Source of the DNA: JANPIX01 sp031425195
GTDB taxonomy: Bacteria > Pseudomonadota > Alphaproteobacteria > Rhodobacterales > Rhodobacteraceae
Direction of reading: 5' to 3'
Length of the DNA: 64,000 nucleotides
Assembly: GCA_031425195.1 (NCBI GenBank)
Contig: JANPIX010000026.1
Span: forward strand, 1 to 64,000
Each line of letters opens with the position of its first letter. The first letter of the stretch is position 1. Shown piece by piece: positions 42,934 to 51,284 of the stretch. Below the pieces are notes generated by a model. It worked only from the letters and a program-made list of their open reading frames with translations, was not told the DNA's origin and ran no database searches. A program made the position numbers and the translations under genes.

Positions 42934-43455
42934 GTGGAACTGTATCAGATCGTCATTCAAGTGATCGACATGAGTTCTTTTTCCAGCCTCTGGTTCTGGA
43001 TTGGTGTCGTCGTGTTCTGGTCACTCAGCAGTCATTTCGTCCTTGGGGTGCCTTACGACATGGTCATCCGCGCGCGGCGTCATGGTGGCGAGGCGGAAGA
43101 AGATCTGCAGGACATGGTTCGGGTCAGCGTGAACCGTATCCTGTATTTCGTGAATACCGCCGGTATCTTCCTTGTCTGCTTTGCGATGTTCTGGCTGTCG
43201 ATCTTTGTTACACTGGCCTTCTATTACAACATCGAATTCGCCCGCGCGGTGCTTTGTTTTTATGTGCCGTTGCTTGTGATTTCCTCGCTTTCCGTGCGCG
43301 CTGCGAAGAAGATCAAGGCAACCGCCCCGACCGGCCCTGCGCTGCATCGCCGCCTGCTGTATCACCGGCTGAGCATTCAGGGCGTGGGCATGGTTTGCGT
43401 TGCTGGAACTTCACTTTGGGGTATCTGGTTGAACCTGCATGAGGGCATCTTTTGA
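42934..43455 (+). CDS. conserved four-helix membrane protein
   Basis: A 173-residue integral membrane protein with hydrophobic segments near residues 21-38 (LWFWIGVVVFWSLSSHFVLG), 70-92, 96-112 and 144-162. A GVPYDMVIRARRHGGEAEED loop is near 38-58. I recall relatives in Rhodobacterales being labelled 'component of SufBCD complex', but nothing in this sequence shows an Fe-S link, so no function is assigned. The start was set at GTG 42934 behind GGGGG because it gives MELYQIVIQVIDMSSFSSL; the ATG at 42970 is the alternative. mfd follows 54 bases later. Confidence 0.72.
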   Translation: MELYQIVIQVIDMSSFSSLWFWIGVVVFWSLSSHFVLGVPYDMVIRARRHGGEAEEDLQDMVRVSVNRILYFVNTAGIFLVCFAMFWLSIFVTLAFYYNIEFARAVLCFYVPLLVISSLSVRAAKKIKATAPTGPALHRRLLYHRLSIQGVGMVCVAGTSLWGIWLNLHEGIF

Positions 43456-43509
43456 TCACCCTGAATGGGGCCAGCGTGCCTCCGCCGCGCCTTTCACTGG
43501 AATCGTGAC

Positions 43510-46500
43510 ATGACCATCCACCCCACGACCGGGCAATCCATCATTCTGGGTGGCGCGCCCCAAGGCTTTGACGCGGTGCTTCTGGCGCGCGAGGTGGAAC
43601 GCGGCGCATCCGTCATTCACGTCGCCCGCGACGACAAGCGGATGGAGGCAATGCGCACGGCGCTATCCGTCGTGGCACCCGCCATTGCGGTGCTGGACCT
43701 GCCCGCATGGGACTGTTTGCCCTATGACCGCAGTTCACCCAACCCCGATATCGCAGCCCGCCGCATGGCCACACTTGCCACCCTTGCACAAGGAATGGCG
43801 GGGCCGTTTGTTCTGCTGACCACCCTGAACGCCGCGACACAGCGCGTGCCTGCGAAAGACGTTCTGCTCGCGTCCACCTTTCGTGCCGACGTGGGCAAGC
43901 GTGTGGACGATGCGGCGTTAAAGCAATTCTTGTCGCGCATGGGGTTTTCACCTGTCACGACGGTAACCGAACCGGGCGATTTCGCCCTGCGCGGCGGCAT
44001 CATCGACATCTATCCCCCGGGACCGACAGGCCCGATCCGGCTCGATTTCTTTGGCGATGTACTGGACGGAGCGCGGCGTTTTGACCCGGCCACGCAGCGT
44101 ACAACAGAAAAACTGACCCGCATCGATCTTTCGCCGGTCAGCGAAGTGATCTTGGATGATGCCGCGATCACGCGGTTCCGGCAATCCTACCGCATCGAGT
44201 TCGGCACCGCCGGCACGGACGACCCCCTGTACGAAGCCGTCAGCGCCGGACGCAAGCATCAGGGCATGGAACACTGGCTGCCCTTCTTTCATGCGCGGCT
44301 TGAGACGATCTTCGACTATCTTCCGCAGGCGACAGTCATGCTTGACGACCAGATCACCCCGGCGCGCCTGTCGCGGTGGGAGGGGATCGATGATCAGTAT
44401 GACGCCCGGCGCGAGGCAAGATCGGCGCGCGGGCGAATGGATACCGTCTACAAACCCTGCGCGCCCGGGCTTTTGTATCTGGACGACGCGGCGTGGACAC
44501 AGGCCGTGGCCCCCCTGCGTGTCATTCAACTGTCGCCGCATTCACAATCGCCCGGTCCGGGAAGTCTGGATGCCGGGGGCCGTATCGGGCGCAGCTTTGC
44601 CGCCGAACGGCAGATGGAAAAGATAAGCCTGTTTGGGGCTTTGGCCGATCATATCCGCGCGTTGCGTGACAAGAATCATGTGATCATTGCCAGTTGGTCG
44701 GACGGCGCCCGCGAACGGCTTAAAGGACTTCTGGCGGATCAGGGGCTGACCGGTATCTCGGAAATTGCCGATCTGCGCGGTGCAATGAAACCCGGAACAT
44801 CGCTGATGACATGGCCTTTGGAACAGGGGTTCGTGGCCCCGGGCCTTGTCGTGATTTCCGAACAGGATGTGCTGGGCGACCGGCTGATCGGCAAACCCCG
44901 CAAACGGCGCAAGGCCGACAATTTCCTGCGCGAGGTGGATACCCTTACCCCCGGCGATCTTGTGGTCCATGTCGAACACGGCGTCGGACGGTATCTGGGG
45001 TTAGAGACGATCAAGGCGCTTGGCGCGCCGCACGACTGTGTGGCGCTTGAATATGCGGACGGTGCCAAACTTTACCTGCCCGTCGAAAACATCGAACTCC
45101 TGTCCCGCTATGGGCATGAAGAAGGCTTGCTTGACCGTCTGGGTGGCGGGGCCTGGCAGGCAAAGAAAGCCAAGCTCAAGGAACGCATCCGCGAAATCGC
45201 CGATCGTTTGATGCGCATAGCCGCCGAACGCGCCCTGCGCGATGCGCCCGTGCTCGACGTGCCCCATTCGATGTGGGAGGCATTTTCGGCCCGTTTCCCC
45301 TATACCGAAACCGATGACCAGATGGCCGCGATCAACGATGTCGTGGCAGATCTGGAAAAGGGCAGTCCGATGGACCGGCTTGTTGTCGGCGACGTCGGCT
45401 TTGGCAAGACCGAGGTTGCCATGCGCGCGGCCTTTGTTGCGGCCATGGCGGGCATGCAGGTGGCTGTCGTCTGCCCGACGACACTTCTGGCGCGGCAGCA
45501 TTACCGCGCCTTTGCCGAACGGTTCCGCAGCTTTCCCGTCAATGTCCGCCCCCTGTCACGGTTTGTCAGCGCCAAGGATGCCGCAGCCACCCGGACGGGC
45601 ATTGCCGACGGCACTGTTGATATTTGTGTGGGCACCCATGCGCTTTTGGCAAAATCCATCCGGTTCAAGAACCTTGGCCTTCTTGTCATCGATGAAGAAC
45701 AGCATTTTGGCGTGAGCCATAAGGAACGGCTCAAGGAAATGCGGTCGGAAATCCATGTTCTGACGCTCACCGCCACGCCTATCCCACGCACTCTGCAACT
45801 GTCACTGACCGGGGTTCGCGATCTGTCGATCATCGCCACACCCCCTGTCGACCGTCTGGCCATCCGCACCTATGTCAGCGAGTTCGACACCATCACCATC
45901 CGCGAAGCCCTGCTGCGCGAACGCTTTCGCGGCGGGCAGTCCTTCTTTGTCGTGCCGCGCATCGCCGATCTGCCGGATATCGAGGATTTCCTGAAAACAC
46001 ATGTGCCCGAGGTGACCTTCGCCATCGCAAACGGGCAGCTTGCGGCAGGTGATCTTGATGAACGGATGAATGATTTCTACGACGGCAAATATGACGTGCT
46101 TCTGGCCACCAGCATCGTCGAATCCGGTCTGGATATTCCAACCGCCAACACAATGATCATCCACCGCGCCGACATGTTCGGACTGGCGCAGCTTTACCAG
46201 ATCCGGGGTCGCGTGGGGCGTGCCAAGACCCGCGCCTATTGTTTCCTGACCACCAAACCGCGCGCACCCCTGACACCGCAGGCGACCAAGCGGTTGAAGC
46301 TTCTGGGCAGTTTCGACAGTCTTGGTGCGGGGTTCAATCTGGCCAGCCACGATCTTGACCTGCGCGGGGCGGGCAACCTGCTGGGCGAAGAACAGTCGGG
46401 CCACATCCGCGAAGTCGGCTATGAACTGTATCAACAGATGCTTGAGGATACGATTGCCAAAATCCGGTCGGGCGAACTTGATGGGCTGACGTCGGGCGAT

Positions 46501-46962
46501 GACCACTGGGCACCCAACCTCAACCTCGGTGTGCCGGTGATGATTCCCGAAACCTTTGTGCCCGATCTGGATGTGCGTCTGGGTCTGTATCGGCGTCTGT
46601 CCGGGCTGCAGACAAAGGTGGAACTGGAAGGTTTTGCCGCCGAACTGATCGACAGGTTCGGCCCCCTTCCGCGCGAAGTGAACACCCTGATGCTCGTCGT
46701 CCGGATCAAGGCGATGTGCAAACGTGCGGGCATCGCCAAACTTGACGCAGGCCCCAAAGGCGCGACTGTCCAGTTTCATCAGGACAAGTTCGAAAACCCT
46801 GCTGGATTGGTGGTCTTCATCCGCGCCGAACAGGGTTCTGCCCGTGTGCAGGGAAACAAGATCGTTCTGTCGCGCGATTGGAAAACCGAAGCAGACCGCA
46901 TCAAGGGTGCGTTTCAGATCGCCCGGGATCTGGCCGAAAAGGTTGTCAAACCAAAGGGCTGA
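43510..46962 (+). CDS. mfd: transcription-repair coupling factor
   Basis: Mfd removes RNA polymerase stalled at DNA lesions and recruits UvrA. It is full length at 1150 residues. Domains in order: a UvrB-like module (DLPAWDCLPYDRSSPNPDIAARR near residue 65) and the RNA-polymerase-interacting CarD-like domain near 475 (LTPGDLVVHVEHGVGRYLGL). The superfamily 2 translocase follows with Walker A VGDVGFGKTEVAMRAA near 630, the DEEQ box (VIDEEQHFGV) and motif VI (QIRGRVGRAKTRAYCF). The TRCF C-terminal domain closes the protein. The ATG at 43510 gives the family N-terminus. Confidence 0.97.
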   Translation: MTIHPTTGQSIILGGAPQGFDAVLLAREVERGASVIHVARDDKRMEAMRTALSVVAPAIAVLDLPAWDCLPYDRSSPNPDIAARRMATLATLAQGMAGPFVLLTTLNAATQRVPAKDVLLASTFRADVGKRVDDAALKQFLSRMGFSPVTTVTEPGDFALRGGIIDIYPPGPTGPIRLDFFGDVLDGARRFDPATQRTTEKLTRIDLSPVSEVILDDAAITRFRQSYRIEFGTAGTDDPLYEAVSAGRKHQGMEHWLPFFHARLETIFDYLPQATVMLDDQITPARLSRWEGIDDQYDARREARSARGRMDTVYKPCAPGLLYLDDAAWTQAVAPLRVIQLSPHSQSPGPGSLDAGGRIGRSFAAERQMEKISLFGALADHIRALRDKNHVIIASWSDGARERLKGLLADQGLTGISEIADLRGAMKPGTSLMTWPLEQGFVAPGLVVISEQDVLGDRLIGKPRKRRKADNFLREVDTLTPGDLVVHVEHGVGRYLGLETIKALGAPHDCVALEYADGAKLYLPVENIELLSRYGHEEGLLDRLGGGAWQAKKAKLKERIREIADRLMRIAAERALRDAPVLDVPHSMWEAFSARFPYTETDDQMAAINDVVADLEKGSPMDRLVVGDVGFGKTEVAMRAAFVAAMAGMQVAVVCPTTLLARQHYRAFAERFRSFPVNVRPLSRFVSAKDAAATRTGIADGTVDICVGTHALLAKSIRFKNLGLLVIDEEQHFGVSHKERLKEMRSEIHVLTLTATPIPRTLQLSLTGVRDLSIIATPPVDRLAIRTYVSEFDTITIREALLRERFRGGQSFFVVPRIADLPDIEDFLKTHVPEVTFAIANGQLAAGDLDERMNDFYDGKYDVLLATSIVESGLDIPTANTMIIHRADMFGLAQLYQIRGRVGRAKTRAYCFLTTKPRAPLTPQATKRLKLLGSFDSLGAGFNLASHDLDLRGAGNLLGEEQSGHIREVGYELYQQMLEDTIAKIRSGELDGLTSGDDHWAPNLNLGVPVMIPETFVPDLDVRLGLYRRLSGLQTKVELEGFAAELIDRFGPLPREVNTLMLVVRIKAMCKRAGIAKLDAGPKGATVQFHQDKFENPAGLVVFIRAEQGSARVQGNKIVLSRDWKTEADRIKGAFQIARDLAEKVVKPKG

Positions 46963-46966
46963 CGCT

Positions 46967-48193
46967 CTATTTCGAAGGCACCGGCGCAACAAGCGACCGC
47001 ATGAGCAAGAGTGCAGCCAAAGCCATGACCGCCACGCTGCTGACAAGGGGCAGGGGTGTGCCGTCGAACAACAGGCCCACCGGCACGGCAAGCGCCACCG
47101 ATGCCACCGTGGAAATCGCCCCGATGACCGAGGATGCCATCCCGGCGATATGTCCAACCGGTTCAAGGGCGATGGCATTCATGTTGCCGATGGTCAGGCT
47201 GACCATGACAAAGACGCCGATGGTCCAGACAAGATAGGCCGAAAAGGCGAGCGCGTCTGGCAGATCAATACCGATCATCAGACCAAGCATCACCCCAGAC
47301 ACAACCACCTGCCCGGCCAGCGTCGTGCTGACCATCCGGTGCATTCCCAGCCGCATCACAAGCGTGGCGTTCAGCAGACTGCCGCAGCCCGCCATCACCG
47401 ATATCAGCGCAAACCAGAACGGAAAGTTGTCGGCGCGCCCGAAGGTGTCGCCAAAAATCTGCTGGGTCGATGACAGCGTTGCAAACAGACAGGCATAGGT
47501 CAGTGTCTGCACCATGATGGAAATCACAATAACGCGGTTTGCCAATACCTCGCGCAGCGCCGCGATCAGCGGACTAAACCGGAACGGCCGCCGCAAGCGG
47601 GCTGGCAGCGTTTCGGCCTGCCGAAGCGCCAGCCAAAGGGTCGCCACCGTGGCAAAGACCACGAATGTCAGAAACACCGCCCGCCACCCGGCCCAGATGA
47701 TGATGAACGACCCGAGCAGCGGTGCTATGGCCGGAACCAGCATGAAAACCATCATCACAAAGCTGACGACCCGCGCCATGGCGCGGCCGTTGTACAGGTC
47801 GCGCACCATGGCAAGTGACACTACACGCGGGCCTGCGGCCCCCAAGCCCTGCAGCAGCCGTGCGGCCAGCATCGTTTCAATGCTCGGCGCGGCCCAACAC
47901 AGGATCGCACCAAGGCAATAAAGAACCGCACCGCCAATGATTACGGGCTTGCGGCCAAAACTGTCGGACAAGGGGCCAGTGAACAAGGTGCCGATGCCCA
48001 TGCCAAGGACAAAGCTGGTAATGATCAGCTGCGCCGCGTTGGGGGTGTCGGGTGTCAGGTCGGCTGCGATCCGGGGCAGGGCGGGCAACATCGAATCGAT
48101 TGAAAAGGCGATGGTGGCGAACAGCATCGCCATCATTGCGATGAATTCCGTCTGCGACAGACGCGGGGCCACAGTGGCGGGGGCAGCGGTCAT
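46967..48193 (-). CDS. MFS drug-resistance transporter, Bcr/CflA type
   Basis: A 408-residue inner-membrane exporter with about 12 hydrophobic segments. The Bcr/CflA pattern is clear: FSIDSMLPALPRIAADL near residue 32, GMGIGTLFTGPLSDSFGRKPV (the MFS loop 2-3 motif) near 60, and LQGLGAAGPRVVSLAMVRDL near 113. The substrate is unknown. Its ATG overlaps the stop of the DsbA-like gene (ATGA). It converges with mfd 4 bases away. Confidence 0.92.
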   Translation of the reverse strand: MTAAPATVAPRLSQTEFIAMMAMLFATIAFSIDSMLPALPRIAADLTPDTPNAAQLIITSFVLGMGIGTLFTGPLSDSFGRKPVIIGGAVLYCLGAILCWAAPSIETMLAARLLQGLGAAGPRVVSLAMVRDLYNGRAMARVVSFVMMVFMLVPAIAPLLGSFIIIWAGWRAVFLTFVVFATVATLWLALRQAETLPARLRRPFRFSPLIAALREVLANRVIVISIMVQTLTYACLFATLSSTQQIFGDTFGRADNFPFWFALISVMAGCGSLLNATLVMRLGMHRMVSTTLAGQVVVSGVMLGLMIGIDLPDALAFSAYLVWTIGVFVMVSLTIGNMNAIALEPVGHIAGMASSVIGAISTVASVALAVPVGLLFDGTPLPLVSSVAVMALAALLLMRSLVAPVPSK

Positions 48194-48834
48194 TGCAATG
48201 TGGCAGACTTGGCCGACAATTCCTCGATCACCTGTGTCCACAACTGCGGCGGCTGCGCGCCCGATACGACGTATTGATCCGCAACCACAAAGGTAGGCAC
48301 AGCCGAAATCCCGCGTTCCCGCGCATGCACATCGCGCGCCATGATCACTTCGACATCGGCGTCCGATTTCAAAAGCCGTTCCATCGTAACGGCGTCCAGC
48401 CCCACTTCGCCTGCAACAGCGGCAAGTGTCTGCTTGTCGCCGATATCGCGCCCCTCGCGCCAGTAGGCCCGGAACAAGGCCGAAACCATCGCCGTCTGCT
48501 TTCCCTCCAGTCCGGCCCAGTGGATCAGACGGTGCGCGTTCAAGGTGTTCGGGATGCGGGTGATCTTTGCGAAATCAATCGTGACCCCGGCCTCTTTCGC
48601 CACCTTTTCCAGATGCGCGTTCATCCCGGCCACCCGATCCGGCCCACCGAACTTGGCCTCCAGGTACTCCACCCGGTCCACGCCATCTGCCGCCATGTCG
48701 GGGTTCAACTGAAACGGATGCCATTCAACTGCAAAGGGATGGTCGGCCCGACCCTCCAGTGCGCGGTCAAGATTGGTCTTGCCGATATAGCACCAAGGGC
48801 AGACGGGATCAGAAAAGACATCAAGGCGGATCAT
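48190..48834 (-). CDS. DsbA-family (FrnE-like) thiol oxidoreductase
   Basis: A 214-residue thioredoxin-fold protein of the FrnE / 2-hydroxychromene-2-carboxylate isomerase branch. The redox motif CPWC is at residues 12-15 (DVFSDPVCPWCYIGK). It also has FQLNPDMAADG near 41 and the cis-Pro segment ISAVPTFVVADQYVVSGAQP near 178. There is no signal peptide, so it is cytoplasmic. It is co-translated with the MFS exporter downstream. An isomerase or disulfide role remains open. Confidence 0.9.
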   Translation of the reverse strand: MIRLDVFSDPVCPWCYIGKTNLDRALEGRADHPFAVEWHPFQLNPDMAADGVDRVEYLEAKFGGPDRVAGMNAHLEKVAKEAGVTIDFAKITRIPNTLNAHRLIHWAGLEGKQTAMVSALFRAYWREGRDIGDKQTLAAVAGEVGLDAVTMERLLKSDADVEVIMARDVHARERGISAVPTFVVADQYVVSGAQPPQLWTQVIEELSAKSATLQ

Positions 48835-49016
48835 GAGCGGTATTCCGAAAAAGCTACGTGCTATGAGCTAGTCTTGCTGCGCCAAAGTGGCAAGGCAGTT
48901 CACGCAGTCCTTATGTGCGCAGCAGCAAACATAAGGCGGCCGGCATGCCATCCACCCGGAGGTCGGCGTGCCCAGCCCACTTTGCGCCGTCCAGTGCCTG
49001 CAACAGGCGGTTCGCC

Positions 49017-49139
49017 TCAGAACCAGCTTCCGACGCGCTGCGCCCCGCCGGAAATGTCGCGTCCGACCCCGTCCACCGTGTTGCATGCCGACAGTCCCGT
49101 CAGCGCCAGAACCATCAGCAAGGTTGCCATCTTTACCAT
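49017..49139 (-). CDS. entericidin A/B-family small lipoprotein
   Basis: A 40-residue gene, too short for usual ORF cut-offs. Its product starts MVKMATLLMVLALTGLSACN, a signal peptide with lipobox LSAC (Cys19 lipidated). The mature part NTVDGVGRDISGGAQRVGSW matches the entericidin pattern (ACNTxxGxGxDIxxGG). GGAG lies seven bases before the ATG. Entericidins are the EcnA/EcnB antidote-toxin lipoproteins of enterobacteria. In alphaproteobacteria usually one copy exists and its role is unclear. It lies downstream of the peptide-binding protein gene with no adjacent partner. Confidence 0.85.
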   Translation of the reverse strand: MVKMATLLMVLALTGLSACNTVDGVGRDISGGAQRVGSWF

Positions 49140-49181
49140 CTGCCCGCTCCCACTGTTACAGCCCGGTCTGCGCCGGGCTTG

Positions 49182-50993
49182 TCATTCATACCACCAGACA
49201 TCGGGCTGAAACCCGATCCAGTCGCCATAAATCGGCAGGGCGGAAGGATAATGCAGATGCTTGTCATGGGCAATCCGTGACCGATCCGCATACCAGATCG
49301 GAATGACATAGCGGCCCGCCGTCAACACCCGGTCCAATGCCTTGACCGCCACGATGAAATCATCCCGGCTTGTCGCGGACAGCATGGTGTCGATCATCGC
49401 CTCGGCAGCGGGCACATTCATCCCCATCCAGTTCCGCGTTCCGGGTTCGGTGACGCCTGCTCCACCCCAATACAACATCTGCTCATTACCGGGCGACAGT
49501 GAAAGCGACCGGATGTAATGCGTCATGTCGAAATCATAGGCCGTGGTGCGTTCCTTGTATTGCGCGGAATCGACCGAGGTTACCCGCGCATCAATGCCCA
49601 GCCGGGTCAGGGATTGCACATAGATGTTGGACAGCGCCAGCAACTCGTCTGCCCCCTGCACCAGCAGGATTTCAAAGACAAACGGCTCGCCCGCTGCATT
49701 CTTCAAAACACCGTCCTGAACGGTCCAGCCCGCCTGTTCCAGAAGGTCGGTTGCGGCCCGAATGCCCTTGCGGTTCGCCTCGGACCCATCGGCGACCGGC
49801 AGGGCATAGCCTTCGATCGTGCCAGGCACCAGATCGGCGGCAAAGGGCTGCAACAGCGCCGCTTCGGCACCGGTCGCAGGTTTGCCCACATCCATGCCAA
49901 GAACCGAATTGGAATAGTAGGATTGAATGCGGGGCTGCGTGCCCCCGGTGATCGTCTGATTGATCAGCTCGAAATTGAACGCCTGAATAAGCGCCTCGCG
50001 CACGCGCCAGTCGCTGAACATCGGCTTGCGGGTGTTGAACACCAGCCCTTCGATCCCGGACGGGCGCTGATGCGGGATTTCGGACTTGACCACGTCACCG
50101 GCGGCCACAGCCGGAAAGTCATAGTTCGTCAGCCACTTTGCCGCGTTCCCTTCGCGGTAGCTTGTCAGGTTGCCCGCCTTGAACGCCTCGAACACCACGC
50201 CAGCGTCACCAAAATAGTCGTACCGCACCTCATCAAGGTTGTGCATGCCCTTGTTGAACGCGAGGTCACGTCCCCACCAATCGGGGTTCTTGCGGTAGGT
50301 GATGAAACGGCCCGGTTCAAACTCTGCCACCACATAGGGGCCAGAGCCGATGGGCGCGTCCAGTGTTGACGCTGTGAAATCCTTTCCCTCCCACTGCGCC
50401 TTTTGCAGGATGGGCCGCAGCCCGAGGATCAGTGGAAGTTCCCGGTCCACGACGTTGAAGGTGAACTTCACCGAACGCGGCCCGGTCTTTTCGCTGGAGG
50501 CAATTTTGCCCCACGCGCCCGCATAGCGCGGCTGTCCTTCTGTGCCCAGTTTTTCGAATGACCAGATCACATCTTCAACGGTCACCGGCGCGCCGTCGGA
50601 GAATCGGGCATCTTCACGAAGGGTAAATTCCACGTAAGTCCGGTCTGCATCGGTGTCGACCGATTCGGCCAAAAGGCCGTAAAGCGTAAAGGGTTCGTCG
50701 TAACTGCGCCCCAAAAGTGTTTCGACGGTAAGCGCCGAAAGCCCCGCCGGGGCCTGTCCCTTGACGATGAACGGGTTGAGGGAATCGAACGACCCGCTTT
50801 CGCCGAACACGATGCGTCCGCCCTTGGGCGCATCCGGGTTGACATAAGGCAACGACACAAAATCGGGTGGAAGGGCAGGGTTGCCATACATAGCTATGCC
50901 ATGTGCGGGTTCGGCCATCGCCGTGCCCAAGGGCAATAGCAATGCCGCCGCCACACATCCCAAGGCCCGTTTCATTTGCCTGATTGCCTGCAT
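49182..50993 (-). CDS. ABC transporter periplasmic peptide-binding protein, YejA-like (SBP family 5)
   Basis: A 603-residue secreted solute-binding protein. The signal peptide ends near residue 27 (LPLGTAMA). The mature start HGIAMYGNPALPPDFVSLPY and PDAPKGGRIVFGESGSFDSLNPF are typical of the YejA branch. Family motifs TFTLREDARFSDGAPVTVED and GSGPYVVAEFEPGRFITYRKNPDWWG are present. The YejA branch binds oligopeptides, including microcin C. No permease or ATPase gene adjoins; the downstream gene is the entericidin. The start at 50993 or 50975 is equally plausible. Confidence 0.9.
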   Translation of the reverse strand: MQAIRQMKRALGCVAAALLLPLGTAMAEPAHGIAMYGNPALPPDFVSLPYVNPDAPKGGRIVFGESGSFDSLNPFIVKGQAPAGLSALTVETLLGRSYDEPFTLYGLLAESVDTDADRTYVEFTLREDARFSDGAPVTVEDVIWSFEKLGTEGQPRYAGAWGKIASSEKTGPRSVKFTFNVVDRELPLILGLRPILQKAQWEGKDFTASTLDAPIGSGPYVVAEFEPGRFITYRKNPDWWGRDLAFNKGMHNLDEVRYDYFGDAGVVFEAFKAGNLTSYREGNAAKWLTNYDFPAVAAGDVVKSEIPHQRPSGIEGLVFNTRKPMFSDWRVREALIQAFNFELINQTITGGTQPRIQSYYSNSVLGMDVGKPATGAEAALLQPFAADLVPGTIEGYALPVADGSEANRKGIRAATDLLEQAGWTVQDGVLKNAAGEPFVFEILLVQGADELLALSNIYVQSLTRLGIDARVTSVDSAQYKERTTAYDFDMTHYIRSLSLSPGNEQMLYWGGAGVTEPGTRNWMGMNVPAAEAMIDTMLSATSRDDFIVAVKALDRVLTAGRYVIPIWYADRSRIAHDKHLHYPSALPIYGDWIGFQPDVWWYE

Positions 50994-51066
50994 TTCCGCC
51001 CTCTTGTCCGGTTCCGGTTTTGACTGCCACTTTAGGACGGGTTGCCAGCCGTATCAAACTTTTAAC

Positions 51067-51095
51067 TTGGACACCGCCTTTGGGCGGCGTATAAG
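51067..51095 (+). promoter_or_regulatory. sigma-70-type promoter for a small RNA
   Basis: TTGGAC (51067-51072) and TATAAG (51090-51095) are separated by exactly 17 bases. This is among the best housekeeping-type promoters visible in the window. The spacer itself holds a palindrome, CCGCC-TTTG-GGCGG, which could be a repressor site. No protein start follows within the next 180 bases before the terminator region and bdhA. Confidence 0.7.
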
Positions 51096-51101
51096 ACAAG
51101 C

Positions 51102-51177
51102 ACTGCTCGATAGGTTTCTTGCCTGTATGAAACCTGCCTCAATAACTTAACGCCGGCCTTGTGCCGGCGTTTTTTTG
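51102..51177 (+). ncRNA. candidate small regulatory RNA, about 76 nt
   Basis: Transcription from the promoter at 51067-51095 would start near 51102 and stop at a strong terminator, giving about 76 nt with no ORF. The RNA has a 5' hairpin (AGGTTTC 51112-51118 with GAAACCT 51129-51135, 10-base loop). A single-stranded linker of about 13 bases (GCCTCAATAACTT) follows, then the terminator hairpin with its U-tract, which is the usual Hfq contact. This is the typical layout of a trans-acting sRNA. I do not recognise a named family. It lies between the divergent peptide-binding protein gene and bdhA. Confidence 0.62.
51149..51177 (+). terminator. intrinsic terminator of the candidate sRNA
   Basis: Perfect 9-bp stem AACGCCGGC / GCCGGCGTT with a 5-base loop, running into a seven-T tract. 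No protein gene lies directly upstream on this strand, so it marks a non-coding transcript. Confidence 0.92.
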
Positions 51178-51244
51178 TTTCCAGTCAGCAGTTTCGTTTC
51201 GGTCTTTTATGAAACCGGCAGGCCCGGGGGTGCATTTTGCAAGC

Positions 51245-51271
51245 GCAGCATATATGTTGCTGCAGTCGCAG
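51245..51271. promoter_or_regulatory. TGC-rich palindromes before bdhA (possible PhaR site)
   Basis: GCAGCA (51245-51250) and TGCTGC (51258-51263) form an inverted repeat with a 7-base spacer. Overlapping it, CTGC (51260-51263) and GCAG (51268-51271) are separated by four bases. The polyhydroxyalkanoate regulator PhaR of Paracoccus, as I recall, binds TGC-rich sites of the CTGC-N3/4-GCAG type. The element ends 14 bases before the bdhA ATG, where a bound protein would block expression. Confidence 0.4.
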
Positions 51272-51284
51272 CATGGAGAGTCCG

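Noticed and set aside
45802..47178. 458-codon minus-strand frame opposite mfd
   Set aside because: It has shadow composition and covers the conserved helicase domain of mfd.
48868..48951. Cysteine-rich 27-codon ORF on the minus strand (starts MACRPPYVCCC)
   Set aside because: It has weak initiation context and no recognised pattern. The Cys content may be chance in G+C-rich DNA. The nearby 8-bp inverted repeat (48909-48936) has no T-tract.
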